Below, piece after piece: positions 16,356 to 24,935 of a stretch of DNA of 64,000 nucleotides. The translations under genes and the position numbers were made by a program. Origin of the DNA: Bacteroides pyogenes DSM 20611 = JCM 6294 (GTDB lineage: Bacteria; Bacteroidota; Bacteroidia; Bacteroidales; Bacteroidaceae). The stretch lies in contig NZ_ATZH01000011.1 of NCBI RefSeq assembly GCF_000428105.1, positions 54,262 to 118,261 of the forward strand, in the 5' to 3' direction. The notes beneath the pieces are model-generated. The model was not told the DNA's origin and searched no databases. It saw only the letters and a list, made by a program, of their open reading frames with translations. The stretch's first letter is position 1. Each line of letters begins with the position of its first letter.

Positions 16356-17672
16356 TTATTTGTTTGTTGTAAGTAATTCTTGATAATACCCGGCAATGTT
16401 ATAAGCCATCACCGCCTGAGCCTGCGTAAGACGCTGTTGCGACAGTTGTGCCTGAGACAGAAGAAGGTCCGTGGTACTGGCCAACCCTTCCCTATGCCTG
16501 TCAGTGAGTATCCGAAGCGCTTCGGTAGCCTGCTCCACACTTGCCTCCTGTTTCCTGATTTCGAACTGCAAGTCGAGCAAATCGCGCGTAGTCTTATCTA
16601 CCTCTATACGGCTCTTATCGATATGCAGCTCGAGTTCTTTCTGCATTTTATCCCGTTGCATCAAAGCCGATCTCAGTTTGCTTCGGTTCCGGTTGCCCGA
16701 AAACAGATTCCAGCTCAGACTGATTCCTGCCAGGTAAGAGTCTTCTTTAAATTTGAAGATTTGGGTATCGTTAAACTGATAGGTACCGAAAGCGTTAATC
16801 GTAGGCAGAAAAGTGGTATAAGACGACTTCACCATCATTTTAGACGCTTCCAACGCTTTTCGCATCGCCACGATGTCCGATCGCGTCTCAGAGAATGCCG
16901 GCGCCGATATCGCCGGGGTTTTCTGAATTAAGGAATCGGGAATATATACGTTCGTTTCGGAAGATGAGCCGCCCATCAACAGTTTCAATCCATCCGATGC
17001 ATTGATGACGCTGCTCTCCGCTTTTGCCAATGCGCTTTCTACCGTGTTTACTTGTACCTGAGCATTTAAAACATCCGATTTCTGCACCAACCCCTGATCG
17101 TAAAAGTTCTTGACCGACTGATAAATCCGCCGGACATCCTCCAAAGTATGGGTCAATATATCACGGGCTTGATAAGCGAACTGAAGCTGCGTATAGGCTT
17201 TTTGTACCTCAAACCTGATATAATCTTTCGTATATTGCTCTTTGTTTTTATATACCTCTTCTTGCAGCTTTGCGCCTTTGCGGGCGAATATGCGGTCGAC
17301 ATTCAACAAAGGCATCTTAACCTCCACGCCGGCGTTGTAATTTCGAGAGGCTCCGGGATGGTTCAACCGCGAGGGATCGAAGTCCTGTGCTGTAACCCGG
17401 CTTTGCTGCAATAAAAAACCGAAAGCATTCAACGGATTGTTTGTAACCATCGCATTATAGCTTACCGAAACTTGGGGCAAAAATATTGCGTCGGTCTGAT
17501 GATAGTTTGCGTTTGATATTTTACGATCCAATTCAGACAGCTTTATATTGGCATTATTCTCGACCGCAATATTTACCGCTTCACCCATTGTCAGGCGATT
17601 ACTTTGTTGGGCATTCGCCGTAACAACGAATGCCCAACATGCTACTAACAGCGTTTTTCTTTTTCTATTCAT
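16356..17672 (-). CDS. TolC-family outer-membrane efflux protein
   Basis: A 438-residue channel starting at MNRKRKTLLVACWAFVVTANAQ (ATG 17672, a clean signal peptide; an ATG at 17693 is in frame but would break the signal's N-region). Two OEP repeats are visible (about 30-220 and 230-435), with long coiled helices such as YTQLQFAYQARDILTHTLED and VEQATEALRILTDRHREGL. It completes the tripartite pump with the two following genes. It starts 105 bp after the thioredoxin stop; that space has a small palindrome (TTTCCTAAGGAAA) but no clear promoter. Confidence 0.9.
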   Translation of the reverse strand: MNRKRKTLLVACWAFVVTANAQQSNRLTMGEAVNIAVENNANIKLSELDRKISNANYHQTDAIFLPQVSVSYNAMVTNNPLNAFGFLLQQSRVTAQDFDPSRLNHPGASRNYNAGVEVKMPLLNVDRIFARKGAKLQEEVYKNKEQYTKDYIRFEVQKAYTQLQFAYQARDILTHTLEDVRRIYQSVKNFYDQGLVQKSDVLNAQVQVNTVESALAKAESSVINASDGLKLLMGGSSSETNVYIPDSLIQKTPAISAPAFSETRSDIVAMRKALEASKMMVKSSYTTFLPTINAFGTYQFNDTQIFKFKEDSYLAGISLSWNLFSGNRNRSKLRSALMQRDKMQKELELHIDKSRIEVDKTTRDLLDLQFEIRKQEASVEQATEALRILTDRHREGLASTTDLLLSQAQLSQQRLTQAQAVMAYNIAGYYQELLTTNK

Positions 17673-17777
17673 ATTTAAAAATCTGAACTCCATTATAAGT
17701 TACTGAAAAACATTTGTGCTATCTTCTTGCTTCTTTATTTATTTTCCTAAGGAAATTATATGAGTATAAAAAAAGAA

Positions 17778-18140
17778 TTATTTGTTCAATAGCACACTTT
17801 GTATGGCTTTCTTAAAATCTGCTTTCGACATCGCTCCCATTGCCATTTGCGGTTGTCCTTCCATTGGAACAAACAACAAAGACGGGATGGAGCGGATACC
17901 GAATACAGAAGACAATTCCCTCTCCTCTTCTGTATTTACCTTATAGATGTATAACTCATCGGCATACTCAGCCGCCAATTCTTCCAAAACCGGCGCTATC
18001 ATTTTGCAAGGACCGCACCAAGAGGCATAAAAATCGATGATGGCAGGTTTATCACCCAAGTATTTCCATTCATTCGGACTCGTTTCATAATCGGCAACTC
18101 GTTTTAAAAATTCACTCTTAGTCAATTGAATTGTTTTCAT
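17778..18140 (-). CDS. thioredoxin
   Basis: A 120-residue thioredoxin with the active site WCGPCKM (residues about 42-48) in FYASWCGPCKMIAPVLEEL and the cis-Pro segment IRSIPSLLFVP. There is no signal peptide, so it is cytoplasmic. It is slightly longer than housekeeping TrxA at the N-terminus (LTKSEFLKRVADYETSPNEW). It lies between two DUF2892/DUF6132 genes and the efflux genes in the same direction, suggesting thiol chemistry linked to the exporter or to sulfur-compound stress. Confidence 0.9.
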   Translation of the reverse strand: MKTIQLTKSEFLKRVADYETSPNEWKYLGDKPAIIDFYASWCGPCKMIAPVLEELAAEYADELYIYKVNTEEERELSSVFGIRSIPSLLFVPMEGQPQMAMGAMSKADFKKAIQSVLLNK

Positions 18141-18249
18141 ATTCTTCTGTTCTTTTATTATTTATCACTCAATTAATTGTTTTCTTAGTATCGTTTATCT
18201 GAAACTTACAGACAAAATATTCTATTACTACAAGGGTCGGATATTCTGT

Positions 18250-18492
18250 CTATGATTCTTTTTCAGGATCGTACGGCTTGATAATATCTTTATATACCTG
18301 ATTCTCCGAAGAACCGGAGGCACAAGCACCCGACGCGCAACATGAAATGTTCAAAATGGCTTGCGCCAGGAAGAAAATCGCCAAAAAGAGAAACGGATAT
18401 TCTTTTGACGCTATTGCGTAAACTCCCAATCCAATACCTGCGACCAAGCGAATGATACGCGCTGCATTCCATTGTCTCAATACATTATTCAT
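18250..18492 (-). CDS. small membrane protein, DUF2892-like, with a Cys cluster
   Basis: An 80-residue protein with two predicted helices (about 10-28 and 32-48), followed by ISCCASGACAS, three cysteines in seven residues at the membrane edge, and an acidic tail. It resembles the DUF2892/YgaP-like group. Its start codon overlaps the end of the DUF6132 gene by 8 bp, so the two are translationally coupled. The Cys cluster could relay disulfides or persulfides; this is inferred. Confidence 0.7.
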   Translation of the reverse strand: MNNVLRQWNAARIIRLVAGIGLGVYAIASKEYPFLFLAIFFLAQAILNISCCASGACASGSSENQVYKDIIKPYDPEKES

Positions 18493-18703
18493 CTTTCTTT
18501 TCTGTTTGAAATATATTAAATAGTAAACCTCCCATTAACGCTCCCCATATCGAACTGTTTACAGGCGATGAGGTTATCGGACAAGATCCTCCGGAACATC
18601 CGACAAATCTCCAATAAAAATACCCGCCTATGCTACCAATGATGACTCCTACTATCGTAAGTCCATATTTACTCAAAAAACTCTCTTTCATATTTTGTAT
18701 CAA
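18485..18703 (-). CDS. DUF6132 family small membrane protein
   Basis: A 72-residue protein with two membrane helices around the conserved pattern FVGCSGGSCPITSSP, then SIWGALMGGLLFNIF. Two cysteines flank the loop. It is the first gene of the operon reading towards the RND genes and follows a TATCTTTG -7 box (18754-18761). The family is common in Bacteroidetes near rhodanese and thioredoxin genes; its function is not established. Confidence 0.8.
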   Translation of the reverse strand: MIQNMKESFLSKYGLTIVGVIIGSIGGYFYWRFVGCSGGSCPITSSPVNSSIWGALMGGLLFNIFQTEKKDE

Positions 18704-18753
18704 AAAGTATAAAATTAAATTCCAAAGGAATAAGTATCAATTAGAAAACGCTG

Positions 18754-18761
18754 CAAAGATA
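18754..18761 (-). promoter_or_regulatory. -7 box of the redox/RND operon
   Basis: TATCTTTG on the minus strand, about 50 bp before the DUF6132 start. The -33 region is AT-rich without a clean TTTG. It is the only strong promoter seen for the run of genes down to 11523. Confidence 0.5.
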
Positions 18762-18921
18762 ATATATGTTTTCTTAAAATATTAATTTCTGAAGGAATAT
18801 TTTTATCTAAAACTACAAATCGATTATAAATGACTATTTATCAATTGATTATTTAAAAGTTAAATAAACATTATTTTATCATCAACAATCGATTGATAGC
18901 TGATGAAATATAAATGGAAGG

Positions 18922-18977
18922 AAATAAAATTAGGCTGCTCCTGAAGTTTAAATCTCAGGAGCAGCCTAATTTTATTT
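18922..18977 (-). terminator. terminator of tRNA-Asp
   Basis: A perfect 23-bp stem (18922-18944 and 18955-18977) with a 10-nt loop, containing AGGCTGCTCCTGA and bounded by AAATAAAA/TTTTATTT. It lies 11 bp beyond the 3' end of the minus-strand tRNA. Confidence 0.75.
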
Positions 18978-18988
18978 TAATAAGAGTG

Positions 18989-19062
18989 CGGTGCGTACGG
19001 GACTCGAACCCGTGACCCCATGCGTGACAGGCATGTATTCTAACCAACTGAACTAACGCACC
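18989..19062 (-). tRNA. tRNA-Asp (anticodon GTC)
   Basis: A complete cloverleaf of 74 nt: acceptor stem GGTGCGT/ACGCACC, D-arm, anticodon stem CATGC/GCATG around the loop CTGTCAC (anticodon GTC), and T-arm ACGGG-TTCGAGT-CCCGT. The CCA end is not encoded. Confidence 0.97.
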
Positions 19063-19216
19063 GGAAAAAATCTTTTGATGTGCCTCTCTCGATTGCCGTG
19101 CAAAGGTAGATATTTTTTTGAAACTTGCAATAAGTCATATATCTTTTTTCACAAAAAGTATGCACATTGAAATTTATCATGTACATTTGCAATCAATACT
19201 ATAAAATCAATATGAC

Positions 19217-20536
19217 ATGAAAAATACACCTGTCGAACAAAAAATTATTGATGACGCAATCAATGAACTTCAAATTGCAGACTTCTCCAAAGCTACCATC
19301 CGAGAAGTGAAAGCAATTGCTTCAAAAGCCGAAGCTGTATCGGGAGTGGAATTCATAAAAATGGAAATGGGAGTCCCGGGACTGCCGCCTTCTTCTGTAG
19401 GAGTAAAAGCGGAAATCGAGGCTTTACAAAGAGGAGTCGCAAGCCTCTATCCCGATATCAACGGTATGCCGGAACTGAAAAAGGCGGCTTCCGATTTTAT
19501 CAAAGCTTTTATTGATGCGGAAGTCAGCCCCGAAGGATGCGTACCTGTCACCGGATCGATGCAGGGAACATTCGCTTCTTTTCTGGCTTGCAGCCAATGC
19601 GATGAAAAGAAAGACACTATTTTGTTTATCGACCCCGGCTTTCCTGTACAGAAGCAACAACTGACAGTAATGGGGCAAAAGTACGAAACGTTCGATGTGT
19701 ACGATTATCGGGGCGAAAAACTAAAAGATAAACTGGAGAGCTACCTGAAGAAAGGAAATATATCGGCTATCGTTTATTCCAACCCGAACAATCCGAGCTG
19801 GATTTGCCTGAAAGACGAAGAGTTGCGGATTATCGGCGAACTTGCTACTCGGTATGATGTAATCATTCTCGAAGATCTGGCCTATTTTGCCATGGATTTC
19901 CGAAAAGATTTGAGCAAGCCTTACCAACCTCCTTTCCAACCCTCGATAGCTCATTATACCGATCATTATATTTTGCTTATTTCCGGCTCGAAAGCTTTCA
20001 GCTATGCGGGACAACGAATAGGTGTAAGTTGTATTTCCGATAAACTTTATCACCGCAAATATCCCGGACTCACGAAGCGATACGGCGGGGGGAGTTTCGG
20101 AACAGTGTTTATTCATCGCATTCTTTATGCGCTTTCGTCCGGTACGAGTCATTCGGCACAATTCGCCATGGCAGCCATGCTGAAAGCCGCCGCCGAGGGA
20201 GGTTACAATTTTCTCGAAGAAGTCAGGGTATATGGTGAAAGAGCGCGAAAACTAAAAGAAATATTCCTTCGCCACGGGTTTTATCTGGTATATGACAAAG
20301 ATTTGGACGACCCTGTTGCCGACGGTTTTTATTTTACCATCGGGTATCCCGGAATGAACAGTGGGAAGCTTGCTAAAGAATTGATGTATTATGGGGTAAG
20401 TGCCATCTCACTGGTCACCACAGGAAGCCATCAGGAAGGACTGCGTGCCTGCACTTCCTTTATCAAAGATCACCAATACACCCAACTCGAAGAACGAATG
20501 AAGCTGTTTGCCGAAAACCATCCCACCACTCGATAG
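19217..20536 (+). CDS. PLP-dependent aminotransferase, class I/II
   Basis: A 439-residue fold-type I aminotransferase. The PLP-binding Lys is in SGSKAFSYAGQRIG (about residue 260) and the substrate/PLP pocket is marked by SNPNNPSW and EDLAYFAMDF. This resembles the LL-DAP or aromatic/MocR-like branch rather than classical AspC; the substrate cannot be read. A -7 box TACATTTG lies at 19182-19189. The gene stands alone between the tRNA and the YqgE gene and ends in its own terminator. Confidence 0.85.
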   Translation: MKNTPVEQKIIDDAINELQIADFSKATIREVKAIASKAEAVSGVEFIKMEMGVPGLPPSSVGVKAEIEALQRGVASLYPDINGMPELKKAASDFIKAFIDAEVSPEGCVPVTGSMQGTFASFLACSQCDEKKDTILFIDPGFPVQKQQLTVMGQKYETFDVYDYRGEKLKDKLESYLKKGNISAIVYSNPNNPSWICLKDEELRIIGELATRYDVIILEDLAYFAMDFRKDLSKPYQPPFQPSIAHYTDHYILLISGSKAFSYAGQRIGVSCISDKLYHRKYPGLTKRYGGGSFGTVFIHRILYALSSGTSHSAQFAMAAMLKAAAEGGYNFLEEVRVYGERARKLKEIFLRHGFYLVYDKDLDDPVADGFYFTIGYPGMNSGKLAKELMYYGVSAISLVTTGSHQEGLRACTSFIKDHQYTQLEERMKLFAENHPTTR

Positions 20537-20574
20537 TTATAAAGAATAAGATTGCTATAAAGCATTCATGATAT

Positions 20575-20614
20575 GAAAAAAACGGAAAAAGTCTTCTTTA
20601 TTCCGTTTTTTTTC
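20575..20614 (+). terminator. intrinsic terminator
   Basis: The arms GAAAAAAACGGAA (20575-20587) and TTCCGTTTTTTTTC (20601-20614) form an A/T-rich hairpin ending in a U-run, 39 bp after the aminotransferase stop. Confidence 0.75.
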
Positions 20615-20627
20615 ATAAATTAGGGGC

Positions 20628-21218
20628 ATGAATAGCAAATCAGACATATTTAAAATTCAATCCAACAATGTAGTTCCGGCACGAGGCAAGATTTTAATAT
20701 CCGAACCTTTCTTACGAGATACTACTTTCGGACGATCGGTTATCTTGTTAATAGACCATACCAGCGAAGGCAGTATGGGGCTTATCATCAACAAGCAGCT
20801 TCCTCTTTGCCTGAACGACATCATCAAGGAGCTGAAATATACGGATGAAATTCCATTGTTTAAAGGAGGGCCCGTAGCTACAGACACGTTGTTTTTCATC
20901 CATACACTGTCTGACATATCCGGATCGCTATCCATAAACAAAGGACTTTACCTGAACGGCGACTTCGACGAAATAAAAAAATACATTCTGCAAGGCAATA
21001 GGGTAAACAACCGTATTCGTTTCTTCTTAGGCTATTCCGGCTGGGAAAGCGAACAGCTCGATTTTGAGATTAAAGAAAACACCTGGCTGATATCCAAGGA
21101 AGACAATGCCTATTTAATGAAGGAAGATACGAAAGACATGTGGAAAACGTCGCTCGAAAAATTAGGCAGCAAATATGAAACATGGGCCCGTTTCCCGCAA
21201 GTACCCACGTTAAACTGA
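20628..21218 (+). CDS. YqgE/AlgH family protein (UPF0301)
   Basis: A 196-residue protein of the AlgH/YqgE family. Signatures include [22 protein letters not shown] at residues 20-41, GSMGLIINK and [14 protein letters not shown], then [16 protein letters not shown]. The cellular role of the family is not settled. Its 3' end overlaps the convergent acetyltransferase gene by 9 bp. Confidence 0.92.
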   Translation: MNSKSDIFKIQSNNVVPARGKILISEPFLRDTTFGRSVILLIDHTSEGSMGLIINKQLPLCLNDIIKELKYTDEIPLFKGGPVATDTLFFIHTLSDISGSLSINKGLYLNGDFDEIKKYILQGNRVNNRIRFFLGYSGWESEQLDFEIKENTWLISKEDNAYLMKEDTKDMWKTSLEKLGSKYETWARFPQVPTLN

Positions 21219-21767
21219 ATCCCCCTTCTCTTTTTTCTTCGGATTTAAATACTGAAGAAGCGCTACATCTTTATACACTCCCCCTATCTGCAACCACTCT
21301 TTCAATATACCTACTCGTATAAAACCGCAGGAAGCGAACAAATCAATGCAATCTTTATTGTCGACGGCAATATGAGCGTATAATTGCTTTAATGACAAAA
21401 ACTCGAAAGCATATTCACAGAGCAATTTTAATGCGTCGGCCGCATACCCTTGACCGCGAAAATGACGGTGTAAAGCAATTCCGACTTCTCCACGCGAGTG
21501 CAGAGGGACAAAATCGGTGATGTCGATTGTTCCCAATACACAACAATCGCACCGACGGACAATCATCAAGCGCAATTGTTTATCGGCAAAAACATCACAT
21601 TGAGAACTTTCGATGTATTGGCGTAGCACATAGCGAGAATAAGGCACCGTAAAATTACTTATATCCCACATGTATGAATCGTTCTCCATCTCATACATGA
21701 TATTCAAATCCTCCGGTTCTACAGCCCGAAGGGTAATCCTGTCATTCGTCAAAAACTTTTTTTTCAT
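21210..21767 (-). CDS. GNAT-family N-acetyltransferase (RimL/SpeG-like)
   Basis: A 185-residue acetyltransferase. The acetyl-CoA loop is visible as [15 protein letters not shown] (RxxGxG/A pattern), preceded by GEVGIALHR and followed by [19 protein letters not shown]. The start [21 protein letters not shown] is typical of RimJ/RimL-like enzymes that modify proteins or polyamines. It starts 6 bp after the stop of the upstream membrane protein and probably shares its transcript with recR. Confidence 0.85.
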   Translation of the reverse strand: MKKKFLTNDRITLRAVEPEDLNIMYEMENDSYMWDISNFTVPYSRYVLRQYIESSQCDVFADKQLRLMIVRRCDCCVLGTIDITDFVPLHSRGEVGIALHRHFRGQGYAADALKLLCEYAFEFLSLKQLYAHIAVDNKDCIDLFASCGFIRVGILKEWLQIGGVYKDVALLQYLNPKKKEKGDSV

Positions 21768-21772
21768 TATTT

Positions 21773-22222
21773 CTATTCTTCAGTGATGTGCAGTTCGGCA
21801 CGAAGCCTCTTCTCTCCGGGCAAACAGAAAAGTGAAGCCGTCAGCCCGATGAGCATACATAAATTTCCCGTATTGCTAAACGTTAAATAATAGCATAGCA
21901 AATTGAATAAAACAACGATTTCAAGAATTCCCAAACGGATGCTACTCCACAACACATAACGCTTTAAAGCCTGCGTAACGTCGAGCTTGTCTATTTTATT
22001 TTTCAGCACCATGCTGAACAGTTTCAACGACAGCGGCACACAAATAGCTGTCAGTAAAATGCCGATGGTCTCTAAATAATATACGGCTTCGGCGTCATCC
22101 GCCAACCCTCCGACCGGAATCAGCTCGAACTCCCCCGCCCCCATCAGAAAAGCCGGAAGTACCCAAAAAAATATGTAACTGATGTTTAAAGTTCTGACAG
22201 CACGTTTTATCTGTTTTTCCAT
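21773..22222 (-). CDS. four-helix membrane protein, function unknown
   Basis: A 149-residue protein with predicted membrane helices at about 12-32, 48-70, 88-112 and 115-132 and short basic loops. I do not recognise a named family. It lies 24 bp after recR and 6 bp before the acetyltransferase, all minus strand, so a three-gene transcript is likely. Confidence 0.7.
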   Translation of the reverse strand: MEKQIKRAVRTLNISYIFFWVLPAFLMGAGEFELIPVGGLADDAEAVYYLETIGILLTAICVPLSLKLFSMVLKNKIDKLDVTQALKRYVLWSSIRLGILEIVVLFNLLCYYLTFSNTGNLCMLIGLTASLFCLPGEKRLRAELHITEE

Positions 22223-22246
22223 GATTCATTGAATAATTAATGCGAT

Positions 22247-22864
22247 TTATACGGTTCCGGTAAAGAGCGTCCGGTTCACTATGCTACGTCCCAACGTTAC
22301 CTCATCGGCATATTCCAGCTCATCACCCACAGAAATTCCACGAGCAATGACACTTAGCCTGACGTTCATCTTCTCCAGTTTGCGGTAAATATAAAAGTTT
22401 GTCGTATCCCCCTCCATTGTCGTGCTCAAAGCCAGAATCACTTCTTTGATATCACCCTCTGCCACACGTTTCACGAGACTGTCTATTTGCAGATCACCCG
22501 GGCCTACGCCGTCCATCGGCGAAATGACCCCTCCCAACACGTGGTAGAGCCCGCGATATTGCTGGGTAGCTTCCACCGCCATTACATCGCGAATGTTTTC
22601 CACCACACAAACCGTTGAAGCGTCACGCTGAGGATTGGCGCAGATGCGGCAAGTTTCCGTATCCGAAATATTATGGCACACATTACAATACTTCACTTCT
22701 CGTTTCAATGTAATGATGGCATTTCCAAAAGCCTCTACGGCAGACGCTTCCTGACGGAGCAGATGCAGCACGAGCCGCATCGCTGTTTTGCGTCCCACAC
22801 CGGGAAGTTTGGAAAATTCGCTTACCGCTTTTTCAAGTAATACAGAAGGATATTGTTGGCTCAT
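22247..22864 (-). CDS. recR: recombination mediator RecR
   Basis: A 205-residue RecR starting at [17 protein letters not shown] (ATG 22864), which fits the family; a GTG at 22897 would begin inside the -7 box. It has the helix-hairpin-helix [13 protein letters not shown], the four-Cys zinc finger CNVCHN...CRIC, and a Toprim domain ([14 protein letters not shown] onward). With RecF/RecO it loads RecA at gaps. TATCTTTG at 22897-22904 is a likely -7 box. Confidence 0.96.
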   Translation of the reverse strand: MSQQYPSVLLEKAVSEFSKLPGVGRKTAMRLVLHLLRQEASAVEAFGNAIITLKREVKYCNVCHNISDTETCRICANPQRDASTVCVVENIRDVMAVEATQQYRGLYHVLGGVISPMDGVGPGDLQIDSLVKRVAEGDIKEVILALSTTMEGDTTNFYIYRKLEKMNVRLSVIARGISVGDELEYADEVTLGRSIVNRTLFTGTV

Positions 22865-22960
22865 AAAGTATGACTGATTTTTCTTAATTTTGGGCACAAA
22901 GATACAGATATTGTTTTTTAAAACCTATCCATACAGAAAGCTATTTATGGATAAAAGTAT

Positions 22961-22968
22961 TACCTTTG
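22961..22968 (+). promoter_or_regulatory. -7 box upstream of engB
   Basis: TACCTTTG matches the Bacteroidetes -7 consensus. It lies 105 bp before the engB start, leaving a leader of about 100 nt; no -33 TTTG is seen at the right spacing. Confidence 0.45.
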
Positions 22969-23073
22969 CACCGCAGTCGTTCTGGTTTCCATCGGACGAA
23001 AAACAAATAAAGTCCTCTGCAAAAGCCGGGAAACACCGGGAAAACAGAAATAATGCATACATAAACTATTGAT

Positions 23074-23679
23074 ATGGAAATAACAAACGCTGAATTTATA
23101 ATAAGCAATACGGACGTGAAGAAATGTCCCGAAGGAGTTTTCCCCGAGTACGCATTCATTGGCCGTTCAAATGTAGGAAAATCAAGCCTGATCAATATGC
23201 TTACCGGGCGAAAAGGGTTGGCCATGACCTCATCCACTCCCGGGAAAACGCTACTGATCAATCATTTTCTGATCAACAGAAACTGGTATCTGGTCGACCT
23301 TCCCGGCTACGGCTACGCGCGGCGCGGACAAAAAGGGAAGGAACAGATACGCACGATCATCGAAGATTATATATTGGAACGGGAACAGATGACGAATCTC
23401 TTCGTTCTGATAGACAGCCGGCTGGCTCCTCAGCCCATCGATCTGGAATTTATGGAATGGTTGGGCGAAAACGGAATTCCTTTTTCTATTATCTTTACCA
23501 AAGTCGATAAGCTGAAAGGAGGACGGTTGAAGATGAATATCAACGCTTATCTGCAAGAAATGAAGAAACAATGGGAAGAACTCCCGCCCCATTTCATTTC
23601 TTCATCAGAAAACCGGACCGGACGTACTGAAATATTGAACTACATAGAAAACATCAACAAAGAGCTCAACGCCAAATAA
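23074..23679 (+). CDS. engB: ribosome-biogenesis GTPase EngB (YsxC/YihA)
   Basis: A 201-residue GTPase with all G motifs: G1 [10 protein letters not shown]2 region TSSTPGKT, G3 DLPGYG, G4 TKVDK and G5 ISSSE. Length and order match EngB, which acts in large-subunit assembly. The stop is 2 bp before the start of the DUF4923 gene, so the two are probably one operon. Confidence 0.96.
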   Translation: MEITNAEFIISNTDVKKCPEGVFPEYAFIGRSNVGKSSLINMLTGRKGLAMTSSTPGKTLLINHFLINRNWYLVDLPGYGYARRGQKGKEQIRTIIEDYILEREQMTNLFVLIDSRLAPQPIDLEFMEWLGENGIPFSIIFTKVDKLKGGRLKMNINAYLQEMKKQWEELPPHFISSSENRTGRTEILNYIENINKELNAK

Positions 23680-23681
23680 TA

Positions 23682-24284
23682 ATGAAAAAAAATATTGCCT
23701 GCCTTGCATTTATCGCACTCTTCTCATTGCTGTCGGCAAATTGCCATGCCCAATCGTGGGGAGATTTGTTCAACAAAGATAATCTTTCGAAAGTCGTAGA
23801 CGCCGTGACAGGACAAACGTCTACGAAGGTCGACCTGACAGGAACATGGAGTTACAATAGTTCGGCTGTTGAATTCAAGTCAGAAAACTTATTGATGAAA
23901 GCCGGAGGGATGGCGGCGGCAACGATGGCGGAAAGCAAATTGAACGAGCAACTGGGCAAAGTGGGAATCAGAGCCGGACAAATGAGCTTTACGTTCAATG
24001 CCGACAGCACATTTGTGAGCAAAGTAGGAGACCGTACTTTGAAAGGTACTTACTCTTACGATTCTTCAACCAAACGAGTGCAATTGAAGTTTCTAAGGCT
24101 GTTGAACATGTATGCCAAAGTAAACTACAGTCCCGGCTCTATGAAACTGCTGTTCAACTCGGACAAACTGCTGAAACTGATGACCTTCATCGGAAGCAAT
24201 ACGAACAACACCGCAATAAGAAGCGTCAGTTCGATGGCAAAGCACTACGACGGAATGATGCTTGGATTCGGCATGAAAAAATAA
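23682..24284 (+). CDS. DUF4923 family exported protein
   Basis: A 200-residue protein with a signal peptide (MKKNIACLAFIALFSLLSANCHA). The mature part begins QSWGDLFNKDNLSKVVDAVTG and then shows a lipocalin-like beta-barrel pattern (VDLTGTWSYNSSAVEFKSEN, FTFNADSTFVSKVGDRTLKG) typical of DUF4923. It is probably periplasmic or outer-membrane associated. The function is unknown. It is coupled to engB by 2-bp spacing. Confidence 0.85.
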   Translation: MKKNIACLAFIALFSLLSANCHAQSWGDLFNKDNLSKVVDAVTGQTSTKVDLTGTWSYNSSAVEFKSENLLMKAGGMAAATMAESKLNEQLGKVGIRAGQMSFTFNADSTFVSKVGDRTLKGTYSYDSSTKRVQLKFLRLLNMYAKVNYSPGSMKLLFNSDKLLKLMTFIGSNTNNTAIRSVSSMAKHYDGMMLGFGMKK

Positions 24285-24347
24285 ATCGAAAAGTCCTGTT
24301 TAAATCTATTTGACAATCAATATACTTTATTTTCAGATAAAAAGTCT

Positions 24348-24355
24348 TATCTTTG
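24348..24355 (+). promoter_or_regulatory. -7 box of the DUF1573 gene
   Basis: TATCTTTG, ending 31 bp before the start codon at 24387. No TTTG lies at the usual -33 spacing. Confidence 0.5.
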
Positions 24356-24386
24356 TATGCTGTAAACTATAAACAAGAAAAGAACG

Positions 24387-24773
24387 ATGAAAAAGATAGT
24401 TTCTTTAATCGCCCTATTGGCGATAAGTATTGGTTTCGCATTCGCTCAAACCAACGCGAATATCAAGTTCGATAAAACGACGCACAACTTCGGAAAGTTC
24501 TCGGAAAACAATCCGGTAGTAACCTGTACATTCACATTCACCAACATCGGAGACGCCCCTCTTGTCATTCATCAGGCTGTGGCATCATGCGGATGCGCTG
24601 TTCCGGAATACACCAAAGAGCCCGTTATGCCCGGTAAAAAGGGAAGCATTAAAGTAACTTACAACGGAACAGGGAAATATCCGGGACATTTCAAAAAATC
24701 GATTACTCTGCGTACCAATGCAAAAACAGAAATGGTACGGCTTTATATCGAAGGTGAAATGGAAGCTAAATAA
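24387..24773 (+). CDS. DUF1573 domain exported protein
   Basis: A 128-residue protein with a signal peptide (ending FAFAQ). A single DUF1573 (ASPM-SPD-2-Hydin-like Ig fold) domain follows: FDKTTHNFGKF, CTFTFTNIGDAPLVI, ASCGCAVPEYTKEPV, GKKGSIKVTYN. The SCGC pair is a family hallmark. It is likely periplasmic or surface-exposed; its role is not known. It has its own promoter and terminator, so it is monocistronic. Confidence 0.92.
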   Translation: MKKIVSLIALLAISIGFAFAQTNANIKFDKTTHNFGKFSENNPVVTCTFTFTNIGDAPLVIHQAVASCGCAVPEYTKEPVMPGKKGSIKVTYNGTGKYPGHFKKSITLRTNAKTEMVRLYIEGEMEAK

Positions 24774-24803
24774 TGCAGAATGTAAGAAAACAGTCTATAT
24801 CGT

Positions 24804-24835
24804 AAAGGAGAATCTTTTGATTCTCCTTTTTTTTT
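24804..24835 (+). terminator. intrinsic terminator
   Basis: A perfect 11-bp stem (AAAGGAGAATC at 24804-24814, GATTCTCCTTT at 24819-24829), TTTT loop and a long T-run, 31 bp after the DUF1573 stop. Confidence 0.9.
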
Positions 24836-24935
24836 GCTTACTTTGAAGTCTGAAAAAAAATCATTCAACAGACCGATGCTCCAATGACCGAAAGCATCAT
24901 TGGATACATTGAAAGAATCAGCAAACAATAAAACT

